In this document: piece by piece, positions 1 to 8,292 of the stretch | How the letters are laid out: every line of letters starts with the position of its first letter | Position numbering within the stretch: the stretch's first letter is position 1 | Assembly: GCA_036939355.1 (NCBI GenBank) | Contig: JALLAP010002542.1 | Span: forward strand, 1-12,303 | Length of the DNA stretch: 12,303 nucleotides | Source of the DNA: Thalassiosira profunda | Taxonomy: Eukaryota; Bacillariophyta; Thalassiosirophyceae; Thalassiosirales; Thalassiosiraceae | Reading direction: 5' to 3' | Program-made: the position numbers and the translations under genes | The notes under the pieces: model-generated | Database searches by the model: none | Seen by the model: the letters and a program-made list of their open reading frames with translations, nothing else | What the model was told of the DNA's origin: nothing

Positions 1-330
1 AGTGGTACTTTTAGAATGCGAAATGAGTAGAAGCTCATGTGGGAATTAGTATGATATACGTAAAAAAGCTCAACATCGAAACTCTCCTTTAATTATTTAG
101 GATACGTACTTCGTGCCTAGATACGTAGATCAAGGGCAAGGAGCGAGTCTCTGTCCTGCTTCCTGCCCCTCTTCCGGAATACGTCTGGAGGTATGTGCGT
201 GGCCATTGCAATGAGTGAGAGAGGGTTGGTGCGCTCTACAGCAGACTCATTGTTTGCCCAAAGACAAAAGATAACTAAGATACTCAAATCTCATATCCAT
301 TGGCTCGCTTGGCGCAAACATTATTGCCAC
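1..330. other. 3' flank of the plastid-protein gene; no gene seen
   Basis: No convincing coding frame, tRNA or other RNA gene is visible here. The stretch lies downstream of the minus-strand gene that stops at 331, so its right part should be that gene's 3' UTR. The left part is AT-richer than the rest of the window and carries four copies of ATACGT (starting at 56, 102, 121 and 179), two of them inside GATACGTA. This could be promoter sequence of a gene left of the window, but nothing here proves it. Confidence 0.5.
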
Positions 331-1500
331 CTACGCCGCTCGCAGCTTCTCGAGCTCCTCGTCCACATTCTCCTCTTTCACGAACAGCAGTATGTTCGAT
401 CCATCCCCTTTCAACGGATCCCCTCCCATGCTTTCGTCGTCCTCGCTCGGCATGGTGCACACGATGGCCCGCTCGTCTGCGAACCACACGTCCAAATTCA
501 CCACCTTCACGTTGTCGTCCTTCCCCGCCAATATTTCCTTGCCCGTCCCGTCGATCATGGAATTGTACGCCACCTCCAACCGCGCCCCCTCCCGCGTCGT
601 CCCGTTGAGCTTGGACACCTTCAACTCCCCCTTGAGCGTGTTCCTTACGTTCGGGAACGGACCGAGAATGCGGATCACCTCCAGCAATTCCCACCTGCCG
701 TATCCCAACAACAGGAAAATTTCCTGCAGCCGCGCCAGGGGCACCTTGTGCAGCGCCGTGCCGACGTGGCAGATGGCGTCGTCGGAACCCACCCACGCCA
801 AGCGGTAGGCGGGCCGCGGCTCGTCCTTCCCCGGCCGTTTCGAGAGGATGGATTTGAGGGCGGGCAATAATACCCTGTCGTTGCCCGAGAAGGACGCGCC
901 CAAGTCCACGAGGGAGGCGATTTGGGCGACCAGTTCGGACACGTCGCAATTGGTCGTTTGGAGCATTTCGTCGATTCCTGCGAGGAGGTCGTCCAGTTGG
1001 GCGGATTGGGCCGGGGACAGTGCGGCGCCACCCCCGGACGATCGCCGCTTGGATTTTTTGCTTCCCTTGCCGCTCTGTTCCTCCTCGAATGGGACGAAGA
1101 CGTCCGATGCCGCGGCGGATGGAGTTGCAACTGATGTTGTTGCGGCAGATGCCACCGTCGCTGCACCTTCCTCGGCGGTGTCCTCCTTAGCCCACTCGGC
1201 CAGCAGCGGGGAAACGGCCGCCTCCTCGCCGCCGCCGCCGCCCCGCTTGCCCTTCCTGCCCCGCGAGCTGCCCAGCTTTTGCTTTTGTTTGTTCGACATC
1301 AGCCGCACGCCGCCGTCCTCGTCCAGCGAGACGTTGTTGGCGAGGCGTCCCCGCCGCTTCGCGCTCAGCGCCGTTTGATGGCTGCTGCCGGTGGTGGCGG
1401 ACGGCCGCAGCGAGGGCGGCAGCGGCCGCTGGGGCCGGCCCGCCGAGAAGGCGTGGCAGGCGCCGACGAGGAGGGCGAGGAGGGGTATTCTCGGCGCCAT
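331..1500 (-). CDS. Probable plastid-targeted PAP/fibrillin-like protein
   Basis: Encodes 389 residues. The start at 1500 is chosen because it begins a clean signal peptide: residues 1-17 have a hydrophobic core (LLALLVG) and end ACHA|FSAG, where Phe follows the likely cleavage site, as in plastid pre-proteins of algae with secondary plastids. An Arg/Pro/Ser-rich transit-like stretch follows. Residues about 68-90 are basic and Gly-rich (KQKQK, GRKGKRGGGGG), then comes an Ala/Ser/Glu-rich linker and a second basic patch (KKSKRR). The folded part is about 165-389: a helix (LDDLLAGIDEML), a strand-like YRLAWVGSDDAICHVGTALH, the segment GPFPNVRNTLKG, and a C-terminal pair of strands (VWFADERAIV, NILLFVKEE). 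This layout resembles the lipocalin-like PAP/fibrillin fold, whose members bind lipids in plastid membranes and plastoglobules; the match is by eye and tentative. An open frame extends upstream to 1692 but that would bury the signal peptide. Head-to-head with the monooxygenase at 1825. Confidence 0.75.
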   Translation of the reverse strand: MAPRIPLLALLVGACHAFSAGRPQRPLPPSLRPSATTGSSHQTALSAKRRGRLANNVSLDEDGGVRLMSNKQKQKLGSSRGRKGKRGGGGGEEAAVSPLLAEWAKEDTAEEGAATVASAATTSVATPSAAASDVFVPFEEEQSGKGSKKSKRRSSGGGAALSPAQSAQLDDLLAGIDEMLQTTNCDVSELVAQIASLVDLGASFSGNDRVLLPALKSILSKRPGKDEPRPAYRLAWVGSDDAICHVGTALHKVPLARLQEIFLLLGYGRWELLEVIRILGPFPNVRNTLKGELKVSKLNGTTREGARLEVAYNSMIDGTGKEILAGKDDNVKVVNLDVWFADERAIVCTMPSEDDESMGGDPLKGDGSNILLFVKEENVDEELEKLRAA

Positions 1501-1824
1501 GGGGTGGGGTGGGTGAGGCGGTGAGGCGGAGGAGTGAATGAGAGGAGTGAGGAAAGCTATTGTATCTAGGATGAGGAGTGCTGGACGGAAGCCTACAATA
1601 TCGTACGGAAGCACTGACGCGTGCCAACACGTGGTCACCAAGCTAAAGCAAGCAAGACCGGCGTGTGTTCGCCACTCGCCACCAGTCACCATGGGGATGA
1701 CTCAGCAGTAGGTGCCGCGGCTGGTTTTGCTGGCTGCGGCTGGCCAAGCACTGCAACTGCACGATGCAGGTCTCATAAATTCGAGCACAACCCGGACAAC
1801 CTCATTCATCACTTTGCAAAGAAC
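1501..1824. promoter_or_regulatory. Divergent promoter region between two head-to-head genes
   Basis: The 324 bp separate the minus-strand start at 1500 from the plus-strand start at 1825, so both promoters and 5' UTRs must lie here. A weak AT-rich patch, TCTCATAAATT at 1771-1781, sits about 45 bp before the monooxygenase start. On the minus strand ACAATAGCTTT lies about 55 bp before the other start and shares AATAGCT with the inverted repeat at 8293-8560. Neither is a proven element. An open plus frame from 1621 runs in frame into the monooxygenase, but its translation is low-complexity and has no recognisable targeting signal, so I treat it as UTR. Confidence 0.45.
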
Positions 1825-3406
1825 ATGTGCCGCCCCACGAACGTCGCCCCGACCGCCCGCCGCGTGATCATCGCCGGCGCCGGGCCCGCCGGCCTCCTCC
1901 TCCAGGCGCTCCTGCACAACCGCAACAAGGCGCCGAATGCCCGCGTCGTCTACGATGTCACGCTCCTCGAATCCCGGCCGGATCTGGGCCAGCTCACCGA
2001 GGAGGAGCTCAAGGCCAACCACCGCTCGTGGATGATTGGCCTGGCGGGCCACGGATTGGAGGCGGTTCGCTCCGTCCCCGGCCTGTACGAGGAGTACATC
2101 AGAGAGGTGGGCGTGATGCTCACCGAGGGAGGAATGATCCTCGGCAGCAAGAAGCTTACGATGGGCCAGCCCAACAAAAACGACACGGAGCTGCCGGAGG
2201 GCTTCATCGTAGACAGGAACTTCATCGTTGCCGCGCTGGCGCGATATGCCAAGGACAAGATGGCCGGAAGTCCGCACTACACGCCCATGTACGAGACGGA
2301 ATTGCTGTACGTCGACGCTGGCAACCATCGCGTTCTTGTGCGGAACACAAAAACGAAGGAGGACGAGTACCTTCCGTACGACCTGCTCGTTGGCGCCGAC
2401 GGAGTCCGTTCGACAGTGAGGGAGGCGCTGGTCAAGAAACATTGGGACTTCGAGCTGCAAGTTAACGACATATTCCAAACCTTCAAGGCAGTTCACATCG
2501 CGCTTCCGGAATCGCTGTCCCCGACGTCTCTCTACTACCTGCCCGGGTGTCTGCCGTCGTTCAACGGCATCGTCCTCCCGGAGACCGGAAACGTGATCAA
2601 TTTGAGCATGGGCGTGACGCGCAACCTTTTCGACTCCTTGCCCGACGACATCAAATCGGGCGATCCAAAGGTTGTGGCGGAATTCTTCAAGAAGAACTTC
2701 AAGGCGTTCGAGCTGACGGAGGAATCGTACATGGACTTGGCCGAGCAGTGGGTCGGGCAGCGTTGGAATCGGACGGGCCAGGTCTACTGCAATCGTTACT
2801 CCAGCATCGAATGTAAGGCGATCATTATGGGCGATGCCGCGCACGCCACGTCGCCCAGCATTGGTATGGGCATGNAGCATCGAATGTAAGGCGATCATTA
2901 TGGGCGATGCCGCGCACGCCACGTCGCCCAGCATTGGTATGGGCATGAATACGGCGCTTCGTGACGCACAAAAGCTGAACGAGTTGTTGGAGCAGTTCGA
3001 CGACGACTTGGAGAAGGTCCTTCCTCAATTCTCAAAGGATCGCGTGCCGGAGGGAAACTCGCTCACGAACATTGCATACAACCTGTTCTGTTTCGATCAA
3101 ACGGTGACGATGAAGTCGATGGGGAAGTCCGTCATCAGGTCGGGGCTGCATTACATCCTCCCCTCGCTCGTTGCGGCCGATCCGCAGACCCTCATCGGGC
3201 GGCCGGAGTACTCGCTGTCGGACATTTACGATATGAGTCTCAATACCATACATAAGCACAAGGAAATCAACCAGCGGATTCGGCACGAGCACTTCGAGAG
3301 GGAGACGGGCATGGTGAAGGAGAAGAGCGGGGCTTCGTGGACGAAGTATGCGATGGTGGGCGTTCCCGTGGTGGCGTCACTGGCGGCGTTCGTCAATTAT
3401 CAATAG
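1825..3406 (+). CDS. Kynurenine 3-monooxygenase-like FAD monooxygenase, frame broken by an apparent assembly join
   Basis: A group A flavoprotein monooxygenase. Seen in order: GAGPAG dinucleotide-binding loop (residues 18-23), DLLVGADGVRSTVRE (about 186-200, the DG motif), and GDAAHATSPSIGMGMN (about 336-351, the second FAD motif). The C-terminus ends in a hydrophobic helix (about 482-502). The GD-motif region, the following NELLEQFDDDLEKVLPQFSK segment and the C-terminal anchor resemble kynurenine 3-monooxygenase, which makes 3-hydroxykynurenine from kynurenine on the mitochondrial outer membrane in the tryptophan-to-NAD route. The family is clear, the substrate is not: the usual FFGQGMN is SIGMGMN here. 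The frame shifts because codons 327-350 occur twice around an N at 2875. Counting the 72-bp unit once gives 502 residues, close to the usual family size. The start at 1825 puts the FAD loop 18 residues in, as is typical. No intron is needed. Confidence 0.85.
2803..2947. repeat. Perfect 72-bp direct repeat separated by one N (probable scaffold-join artefact)
   Basis: Positions 2803-2874 and 2876-2947 are identical, with the single N at 2875 between them. Identity stops exactly at the N on both sides. The unit covers 24 whole codons of the monooxygenase, including its GD motif, but the spacing of 73 bp shifts the frame by one. Two contig ends that overlap by 72 bp and were joined with a one-base gap instead of being merged would give exactly this picture. 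A real tandem duplication would not explain the N. Confidence 0.93.
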
Positions 3407-3778
3407 AGGTGATCCGTCCCTGTCTGAATGTACAGAGTCGTCTTGCAATCCAATTAGTAACAGAGCAGGTTTTTTACGTGTTCTACGATCTGCTTGCCCC
3501 TTGCTGTTCCTTGTTGGCTTCTTGGCATCTGCCGCGACTGCTTCTTCAAGAGGTGTCAAACATCTTCTATCGCTACCACTCAAAGATACACATCGTGCTC
3601 AATTGCAATCAGCCTACAAACTTCAGTTTCCTCTTTTCTATGAATATGAAAGATATGTTACGTCTTTGGCTTCCGGATCTCATTATGCAGGCTCCGGAAA
3701 TCCCACCACTGAAGCTTTTGCTTGTTGCTCTTTCATTTCAGAGCAGACAACGCTTCTGTCCAGTTCCACACAACCTCA
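3407..3778. other. Convergent spacer; no gene seen
   Basis: These 372 bp separate the stop of the monooxygenase (+) from the stop of the four-helix membrane protein (-), so they hold two 3' UTRs and polyadenylation sites. Open frames cross it on the plus strand but have no recognisable domain and run antisense into the neighbouring gene's tail. No canonical AATAAA, strong hairpin, tRNA or repeat stands out. It is AT-richer than the coding parts. Confidence 0.5.
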
Positions 3779-5385
3779 TCAGGCAAACGAAGCCGCTGAG
3801 GGATCGTCACGATACCGGCTCCGCTCGTTATCAGCGTAAGAATCGTCGGCATATGACCGCCCTCCTCGACCGAACGACCCTCGACTGCCCGACCTCCGCG
3901 TGCTTGATTCGCCGTAGTAAATATCACTTTGCGAAGGCGGATCGTTTCCATAGTCTTGCTGCGCGTAAGAATCCTGTGTGTAGGAGTCCTGGGCGTAGGA
4001 ATCTTCAGCGTAGGAATAGTCGGCTCTTCCGCCGCCACCGCCGCGAGAATCTCCGCCACGGCTGTCATAACGGTCTCCTGGCGCTGAATATTCTCCGCCG
4101 AACGAGTCTTCCATTCTGCCGCCTCTTCCATCGTCGTAGGGCTTCATCTCGTACCCCCGCCTATCCCTGTCGGAGTAATAGCTGTCACCGCCCCTGTCCG
4201 AGTAATAGCTTTCGCCTCCCCTGTATGACTCCTCATCGCCATACCGCCCGCCTTCCATGTAACTGTCAGCGTATCCCCTCGAGCTTCTAGAGTCTCGATA
4301 GTCCCTTTCGTCGGAGTAGCCCCTTTCATCGTAATCGCGTTGGAGCTCCCTCTCCTTCAACGCTTGCTTCTTGGACCTCTGCCGATCGTAGTATGCCTCT
4401 CTTTCATTTGGCGTGTAGGCAGACCAATCCATGCCATCGGGATCGGTGTCCACGTAGTCGTCGAATTTGGGCTGCGATCGCCCGCCGCGTCGCTCGTGCC
4501 TGTCGGGTTCGTAGAGCGCCAGGCTGTTTTCGTAGCTGTCCTCCCTGCCGTCGCGCCCGCCGACGATCCCCTTCTTGCTCCGTCCGCTCGTCCCCCGACT
4601 CTTCACCTTGTTGTCCTTTCGACGCTGCTCGTACATCTCCTTCGTCCACTCCTCGCCCTTTCCTGGCTGTGTCTTCTTTGACTTCTTCGACTTTTTGGAC
4701 GACGACGCAGAAGACTGCGGCTCCGGCCGGGTCTTGATGTTCATGTTCGACGGAGGCGCGAACGGCACGGGCGTCGGGCCGATCTTGTACAGAATCAAGC
4801 ACACGGCGTACACGAAGCACGCCTGCATGCTCCGCCATCCCGCGTCCCCCATCTGGCAGCTCGCAATGTCCTTGTTGCTGCAAAACAAATCGCTCTGGAA
4901 CAACAGGAACGTGATCCCCTGGCACGCCGCCGCGCCCACGAGGAGGAGCATGGGGACGCACTTCCCGCCCCAGCATCCGTCCTTGTAACAGCATTCGAGG
5001 AGACACCATAGGACCACGAGCGACGCGAGGGTGGGGGCGACGTACCCCCCGACCTTGGCCGCCATTTCCATCCCGTTGTAATTGTCGACCACGAAGGCGT
5101 TGTGGGGGACGCAGGTCCCGGACTCGTCCTCGAAGGTTTGGAGGCCGACGCCGTGGGATTCGTCGTCGTGGGTGACGGCCGAGATCATGTGGCAGGACGA
5201 CACGACCATGGAGGAGAGGACGATGCCGTAGAGGAGGAGGATGAGCAGGACGAACCTGGGGCGGATTTGGAGGAGAGGATGTGTGATGCGTGTGAGTGGG
5301 CGAAATGAGATGTTGCAAGTGACGGGTGGATTGCAATGCGTGAGCCTTACCTGCAAATGAGGGCGCACGTGTTGCCGAAGTCCAT
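3779..5385 (-). CDS. Four-helix membrane protein with long Tyr/Ser/Asp/Arg/Gly-rich cytosolic-type tail (one intron)
   Basis: Spliced model: exon 1 5385-5351, exon 2 5255-3779, 503 residues. Exon 1 gives MDFGNTCALIC and joins in phase to FVLLILLLYG, completing the first membrane helix (about 7-34). Further helices lie at about 80-100, 112-132 and 155-169. The connecting loops are Cys-rich (ECCYKDGCWGGKC; LFCSNKDIASCQ), which suggests disulfides on a lumenal or outer face. From about residue 182 to the end the protein is hydrophilic: a Lys/Ser block (SSSKKSKKSKK), then Asp/Tyr/Ser/Arg/Gly repeats such as DSYAQ and SYYSDRG. I recognise the general pattern of four-helix Cys-rich proteins of unknown function common in stramenopile algae, but no named domain. 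The tail looks disordered and rich in possible phosphorylation sites. Function unknown. An unspliced frame from 5434 would put an unrelated basic peptide in front of helix 1 and is less likely. Confidence 0.8.
3963..4020. repeat. 15-bp tandem repeat, about four units, coding for DSYAQ-type repeats
   Basis: Units start at 3963, 3978, 3993 and 4008; the consensus on the plus strand is GCGTAGGAATCCTGG with a few substitutions, the last unit being the most diverged. On the coding (minus) strand they give the peptide repeats DSYAE/DSYAQ/DSYTQ in the tail of the membrane protein. The period is a whole number of codons, so unit gain or loss would keep the frame. Confidence 0.85.
4165..4210. repeat. 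19-bp direct repeat at 27-bp spacing, coding for SYYSDRG repeats
   Basis: CCCTGTCGGAGTAATAGCT at 4165-4183 recurs at 4192-4210 with one mismatch. The 27-bp spacing is nine codons and encodes the doubled SYYSDR motif in the tail of the membrane protein. It is separate from the 15-bp array but in the same low-complexity tail. Confidence 0.85.
5256..5350 (-). other. Spliceosomal intron, 95 nt, in the four-helix protein gene
   Basis: On the minus strand the donor reads CAG|GTAAGG and the acceptor CGCCCCAG|GTTCG. Read unspliced, exon 1 hits a stop right after MDFGNTCALICR. Removing the 95 nt joins AG and G into an Arg codon and continues straight into the hydrophobic helix. The pyrimidine-rich stretch before the acceptor fits a normal GT-AG intron. 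Confidence 0.85.
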
Positions 5386-5963
5386 GGCGCCTCGATTTCC
5401 CGCGGTGTATCCGCCGATCGTATACCAACGCCACCTCTCAACTGGTATCGCTTCAGAGGCGCTGCAGCCCAGGGCAAAGTGTCGGGCCGGTCAACCAAAG
5501 ATGAACCGATATGCACCCCGCGTGATCACAAATATCGCTCGCCGCGCGCTCCCGCCGCTTTGAACGCGCCTCCAAGCTGCCACTGCCGCCGCTCGTGCGC
5601 ACTGACCCGTCGACCCTGCTTTGCCGGGCGGGTACGATAGCAATAATGGCGTAGACCAGCCGAGGATCCTCTCCCCGCCCTCGGGAGGGGGGAGGCAGCA
5701 GTGGCGCGCTGAACGAAAAAATAGAGCGGCCCCCTTAGGCCCTTCCAAACCCTTCGCTCCAAGTAGAAAATCAATTTAGGAACTCTTTAGTATGGCGCAC
5801 CGAATTAGGCGGATTTTGGACGGCTCTCAGACTTCCCTCTCGGCTGGAGCAGAGTACCCAGGCCAGAGCAGGGCCAAGGCGCGCATCCAATGACCGGCTG
5901 CTTGGGTGCAAGAGAGCCGTTTCCCGAAGGCAATGGTTAGGAAGATTGACCAACCAATCTATG
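5386..5963. other. Intergenic stretch: promoter of the four-helix gene and 3' flank of the glycosyltransferase
   Basis: Both flanking genes read leftward, so this 578-bp region holds the 3' UTR of the glycosyltransferase (right side) and the promoter of the four-helix gene (left side). Short open frames on the minus strand have no recognisable domain. No tRNA-like T-loop or snRNA-like element was found by eye. A small hairpin, AGATTG 5943-5948 pairing with CAATCT 5955-5960, begins just past the glycosyltransferase stop on its transcript. A GC-rich palindrome (CCCTCGGGAGGG) lies near 5682-5693. No clear TATA box. Confidence 0.45.
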
Positions 5964-8075
5964 TTAGCGTCGGCCCTTGCCGTGACACGAGAGCTCCGCT
6001 GAGCTGCGGCCAATCACATTGTCCTCGTTGACGATCTTGTCTCCGAGGCACCAGCGGAGCTGCTGGTACACATCGAAGATTTCCTTCTCTGCCACCGATG
6101 GTTCATGCTCTTTGCTCCTCATATTTGCCGCCAGTTTCGAGGCGTACGGTGCGCTCATGAAGTGCGGATTGACAAGCAACAGCTCCGCTGCATCCACTTC
6201 TGGGACGGCCGTGTGCAGTGCCCACCATGCATCCAAGGCAGTTCCGTCGGATAATGTGCTGTTGTCGAATGCCCAGGCTTTGGTGACTGCTGCACCGGTT
6301 TTTCTGCTGGGATATTCGACATACATGGTCGCCTCCTTGTCCACAGTTGTGAGAGGAGCCAACGCAGTTCGTGCTGCAGACTGAAACGGGATCGTCTCCG
6401 AATGCCACGCCTTCTTGTTGTGCGGGAAGTTTGTCTCTCGGAAATCAACGCCCATCGTCTCGACAGGCTCAAAATCAAGCAATGTCCAGAGGAAGTACGC
6501 ACCCTCCTCGCCAATGACTTTTGGCATCACGAATGTCCGCCCCGTCCTCCGGGCCAGGGCCAGCAACACGGCAATCGTCCACTTGAATGCAGCGGCGTTG
6601 TTGACCAGCATTGACTCGCTATTCATGGCATCAAACTCGAAAGATTGGAGCGTATTGTACGTGTTGGGATTGTCGTGTCCGTCCATCCACAGGTAGCGGC
6701 GGCGCTCTCCCGTCCTCGCGTAGTAGCCGCCCTGACCATCGGGGCCGCGAAACCCTGTCCAAGCCCCCAGTTCCTTCGCCATGATTTTCTTCCCGAACGG
6801 CTTTTTCAGTGGGCTACTGCACAGGGTGTGGATGGCAACCGTGTTCTTCGTTGGATAGGGTCGCTCACCCGCCTGAATCTCCATTGTATTGTAACTGCCA
6901 CTCCACGGTGGGTGGTCCATAGTCGGCGTTTGCTTGGGCGGTGGCTTCCACATCCGATTGAACTGCAGCCCTGGGACGCCGTTCGTAGTAATCGTCCAAG
7001 AAAGCATCAGGAGCTGCGACATTATCCACTGATCGTGTGTGCCCGGGGATTCGCTCGCCATCTGAATGCACAGCTCGAAAAACTCCTTGGTTCGTTCGTT
7101 CGCTGACACGCTGTAAACGCCAATGTTTACCGCCAAGGGATCCTTCACGTGGCTCGAGAGCAATATATCGTGCTTCTCGCCTCGGTGATAGTCGGCGACC
7201 AAGGGGATGGGCGATCGTAAGAACCAAACATCCATCTCATAGAACAGGAAATCAACCCCCTTCGATGCCAAGTGCAACGACACCTCGAACTTCGTGTTGG
7301 CCACGGCGTCTTTGAGCTGGGTGGCGTCGTCGGGCTTAGCAGAGGGCCACGCCACAACAGGATACCCATATCTACAGGCAAGCTCTACCGTTTCCTTGTC
7401 GAGCGCCACCACGAAGAAGGATCCACCAAAGCCGACGATGTCGGCGTTCATCTCGAAGACATCGTGCATCATGTCGAATGCGTAATTGTAATCGCTGATT
7501 GTAAATGCAATCATATTCGTCGTCTTTTCTCTCCTGATTCTTCCGGAATCCAACAATGCGTCGAGTTGGGCCTGCCACGTCAACTCCATCGCTTTGGTCA
7601 TGCACCTTGATGCATCGGACGCAGCAGCTGTCGGAGGTTAGATGTATTGAACCGGCCGCGGCGGCGGCCTGTCGATGCTGTTGTCGACGTACAATGCCTC
7701 GCGCCATTCGTCCGGCACGTCCGACAGCGGCACGTGATGGAATCGATCCAGCTCCTTGATGTGCCTCCCGAGCGGGAAGGGGTAGGGCTCGTACCTCCCC
7801 TCCAGGACGCGCGCGGCCGTGCACATGTTGTCCCACGCGCTGCAGTCCACAGCCTGGTGCCAATCCGGCACTGTCCGCTGTCCATGAGTTGCAGCTGTAC
7901 TGTTGACGCTCGACAGCTTCGGTTGAGGGAAATCACGATTGTCTGGCGGCGACGGCCCGAAGGAGGAGGATGGTGACGTTGACTGGCTCAGCCACAGGGT
8001 GAGGCAAGTGCTCCATAGCAGCGACGCCGACGCGGCCACTGACACCAGCCGCAGCGGCGAGAGGGCAACTGGCAT
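5964..8075 (-). CDS. Type II membrane GT77-like nucleotide-diphospho-sugar transferase (probably one intron)
   Basis: Preferred model: exon 1 8075-7693, exon 2 7605-5964, 674 residues. The first part has a signal-anchor helix (VSVAASASLLWSTCLTLWLS, residues about 11-30) and a Ser/Pro-rich stem, the layout of a Golgi enzyme. After the intron come ISDYNYAFD, a DxD-like EMDVWFL motif (about residue 250), the DILLSS...VNIGVYSVSANERTKEFF strand region and HDQWI. These match the nucleotide-diphospho-sugar transferase domain shared with plant GT77 enzymes (arabinosyl, xylosyl and galactosyl transferases), which transfer sugars from nucleotide donors to glycoproteins or wall glycans. Donor and acceptor cannot be told. 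The C-terminal half (from about residue 400) holds a further region (RRYLWMDGHDNPNTYNTL; LALARRTGRTFVMPKVIG) that I do not recognise. Without splicing, a TAA at 7640-7638 cuts the frame into 145 and 545 residues; both pieces lie in the same phase. Confidence 0.72.
7606..7692 (-). other. Putative 87-nt intron removing an in-frame stop in the glycosyltransferase gene
   Basis: The minus strand offers a donor GTACGT starting at 7692 and an acceptor CATCAAG ending at 7606. A branch-like CTAAC overlaps the stop codon, about 32 nt before that acceptor. The length is a multiple of three and joins EAL to CMTKAMEL in frame. Alternatives in the same phase are 7652-7572 (donor GTTCAA, acceptor GGCAG) and 7652-7584. 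The donor and the length, close to the 95-nt intron at 5256-5350, favour the first, but no choice is proven. Confidence 0.45.
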
Positions 8076-8292
8076 CGCTCGGGAGCTATTTCAGCATGTG
8101 AGAATGGAGGTATCTTCCTTCGGTGGGCACAAGATGTGTGCGTCCGCCGCGCCGCTCGCGTTAGGCCAGCACCCCAGCCCCTGTCCCGCCTCCTGCACCG
8201 CTCGACTTGTCCCTGCCGCGGCGAGGCTGATCGGAGGAGGTCGCCGCTCTCTAGAGAGAGGGAGAGGGGCGGGGGGCTCATCTGATTTCTCG

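Noticed and set aside
1220..1250. GCC trinucleotide run as a regulatory repeat
   Set aside because: It simply encodes the Gly run in the plastid protein; short and unremarkable in GC-rich coding DNA.
193..1378. Long open frames on the plus strand opposite the plastid-protein gene
   Set aside because: They are antisense shadows in GC-rich coding DNA: Arg/Pro/Ser/His-rich, without domains.
1501..1692. In-frame N-terminal extension of the plastid-protein gene up to 1692
   Set aside because: It would place 64 residues in front of a clean signal peptide starting at 1500, and it crosses the divergent promoter.
1621..1824. Upstream extension of the monooxygenase to 1621
   Set aside because: The extra 68 residues show no targeting signal or domain; the start at 1825 gives the normal distance to the FAD loop.
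2803..2947. Programmed frameshift or true tandem duplication in the monooxygenase
   Set aside because: The N at the exact junction and perfect identity of the copies point to an assembly join.
5386..5963. A tRNA, snRNA or other small RNA gene in the intergenic stretch
   Set aside because: No T-loop consensus, cloverleaf or conserved snRNA motif found on either strand.
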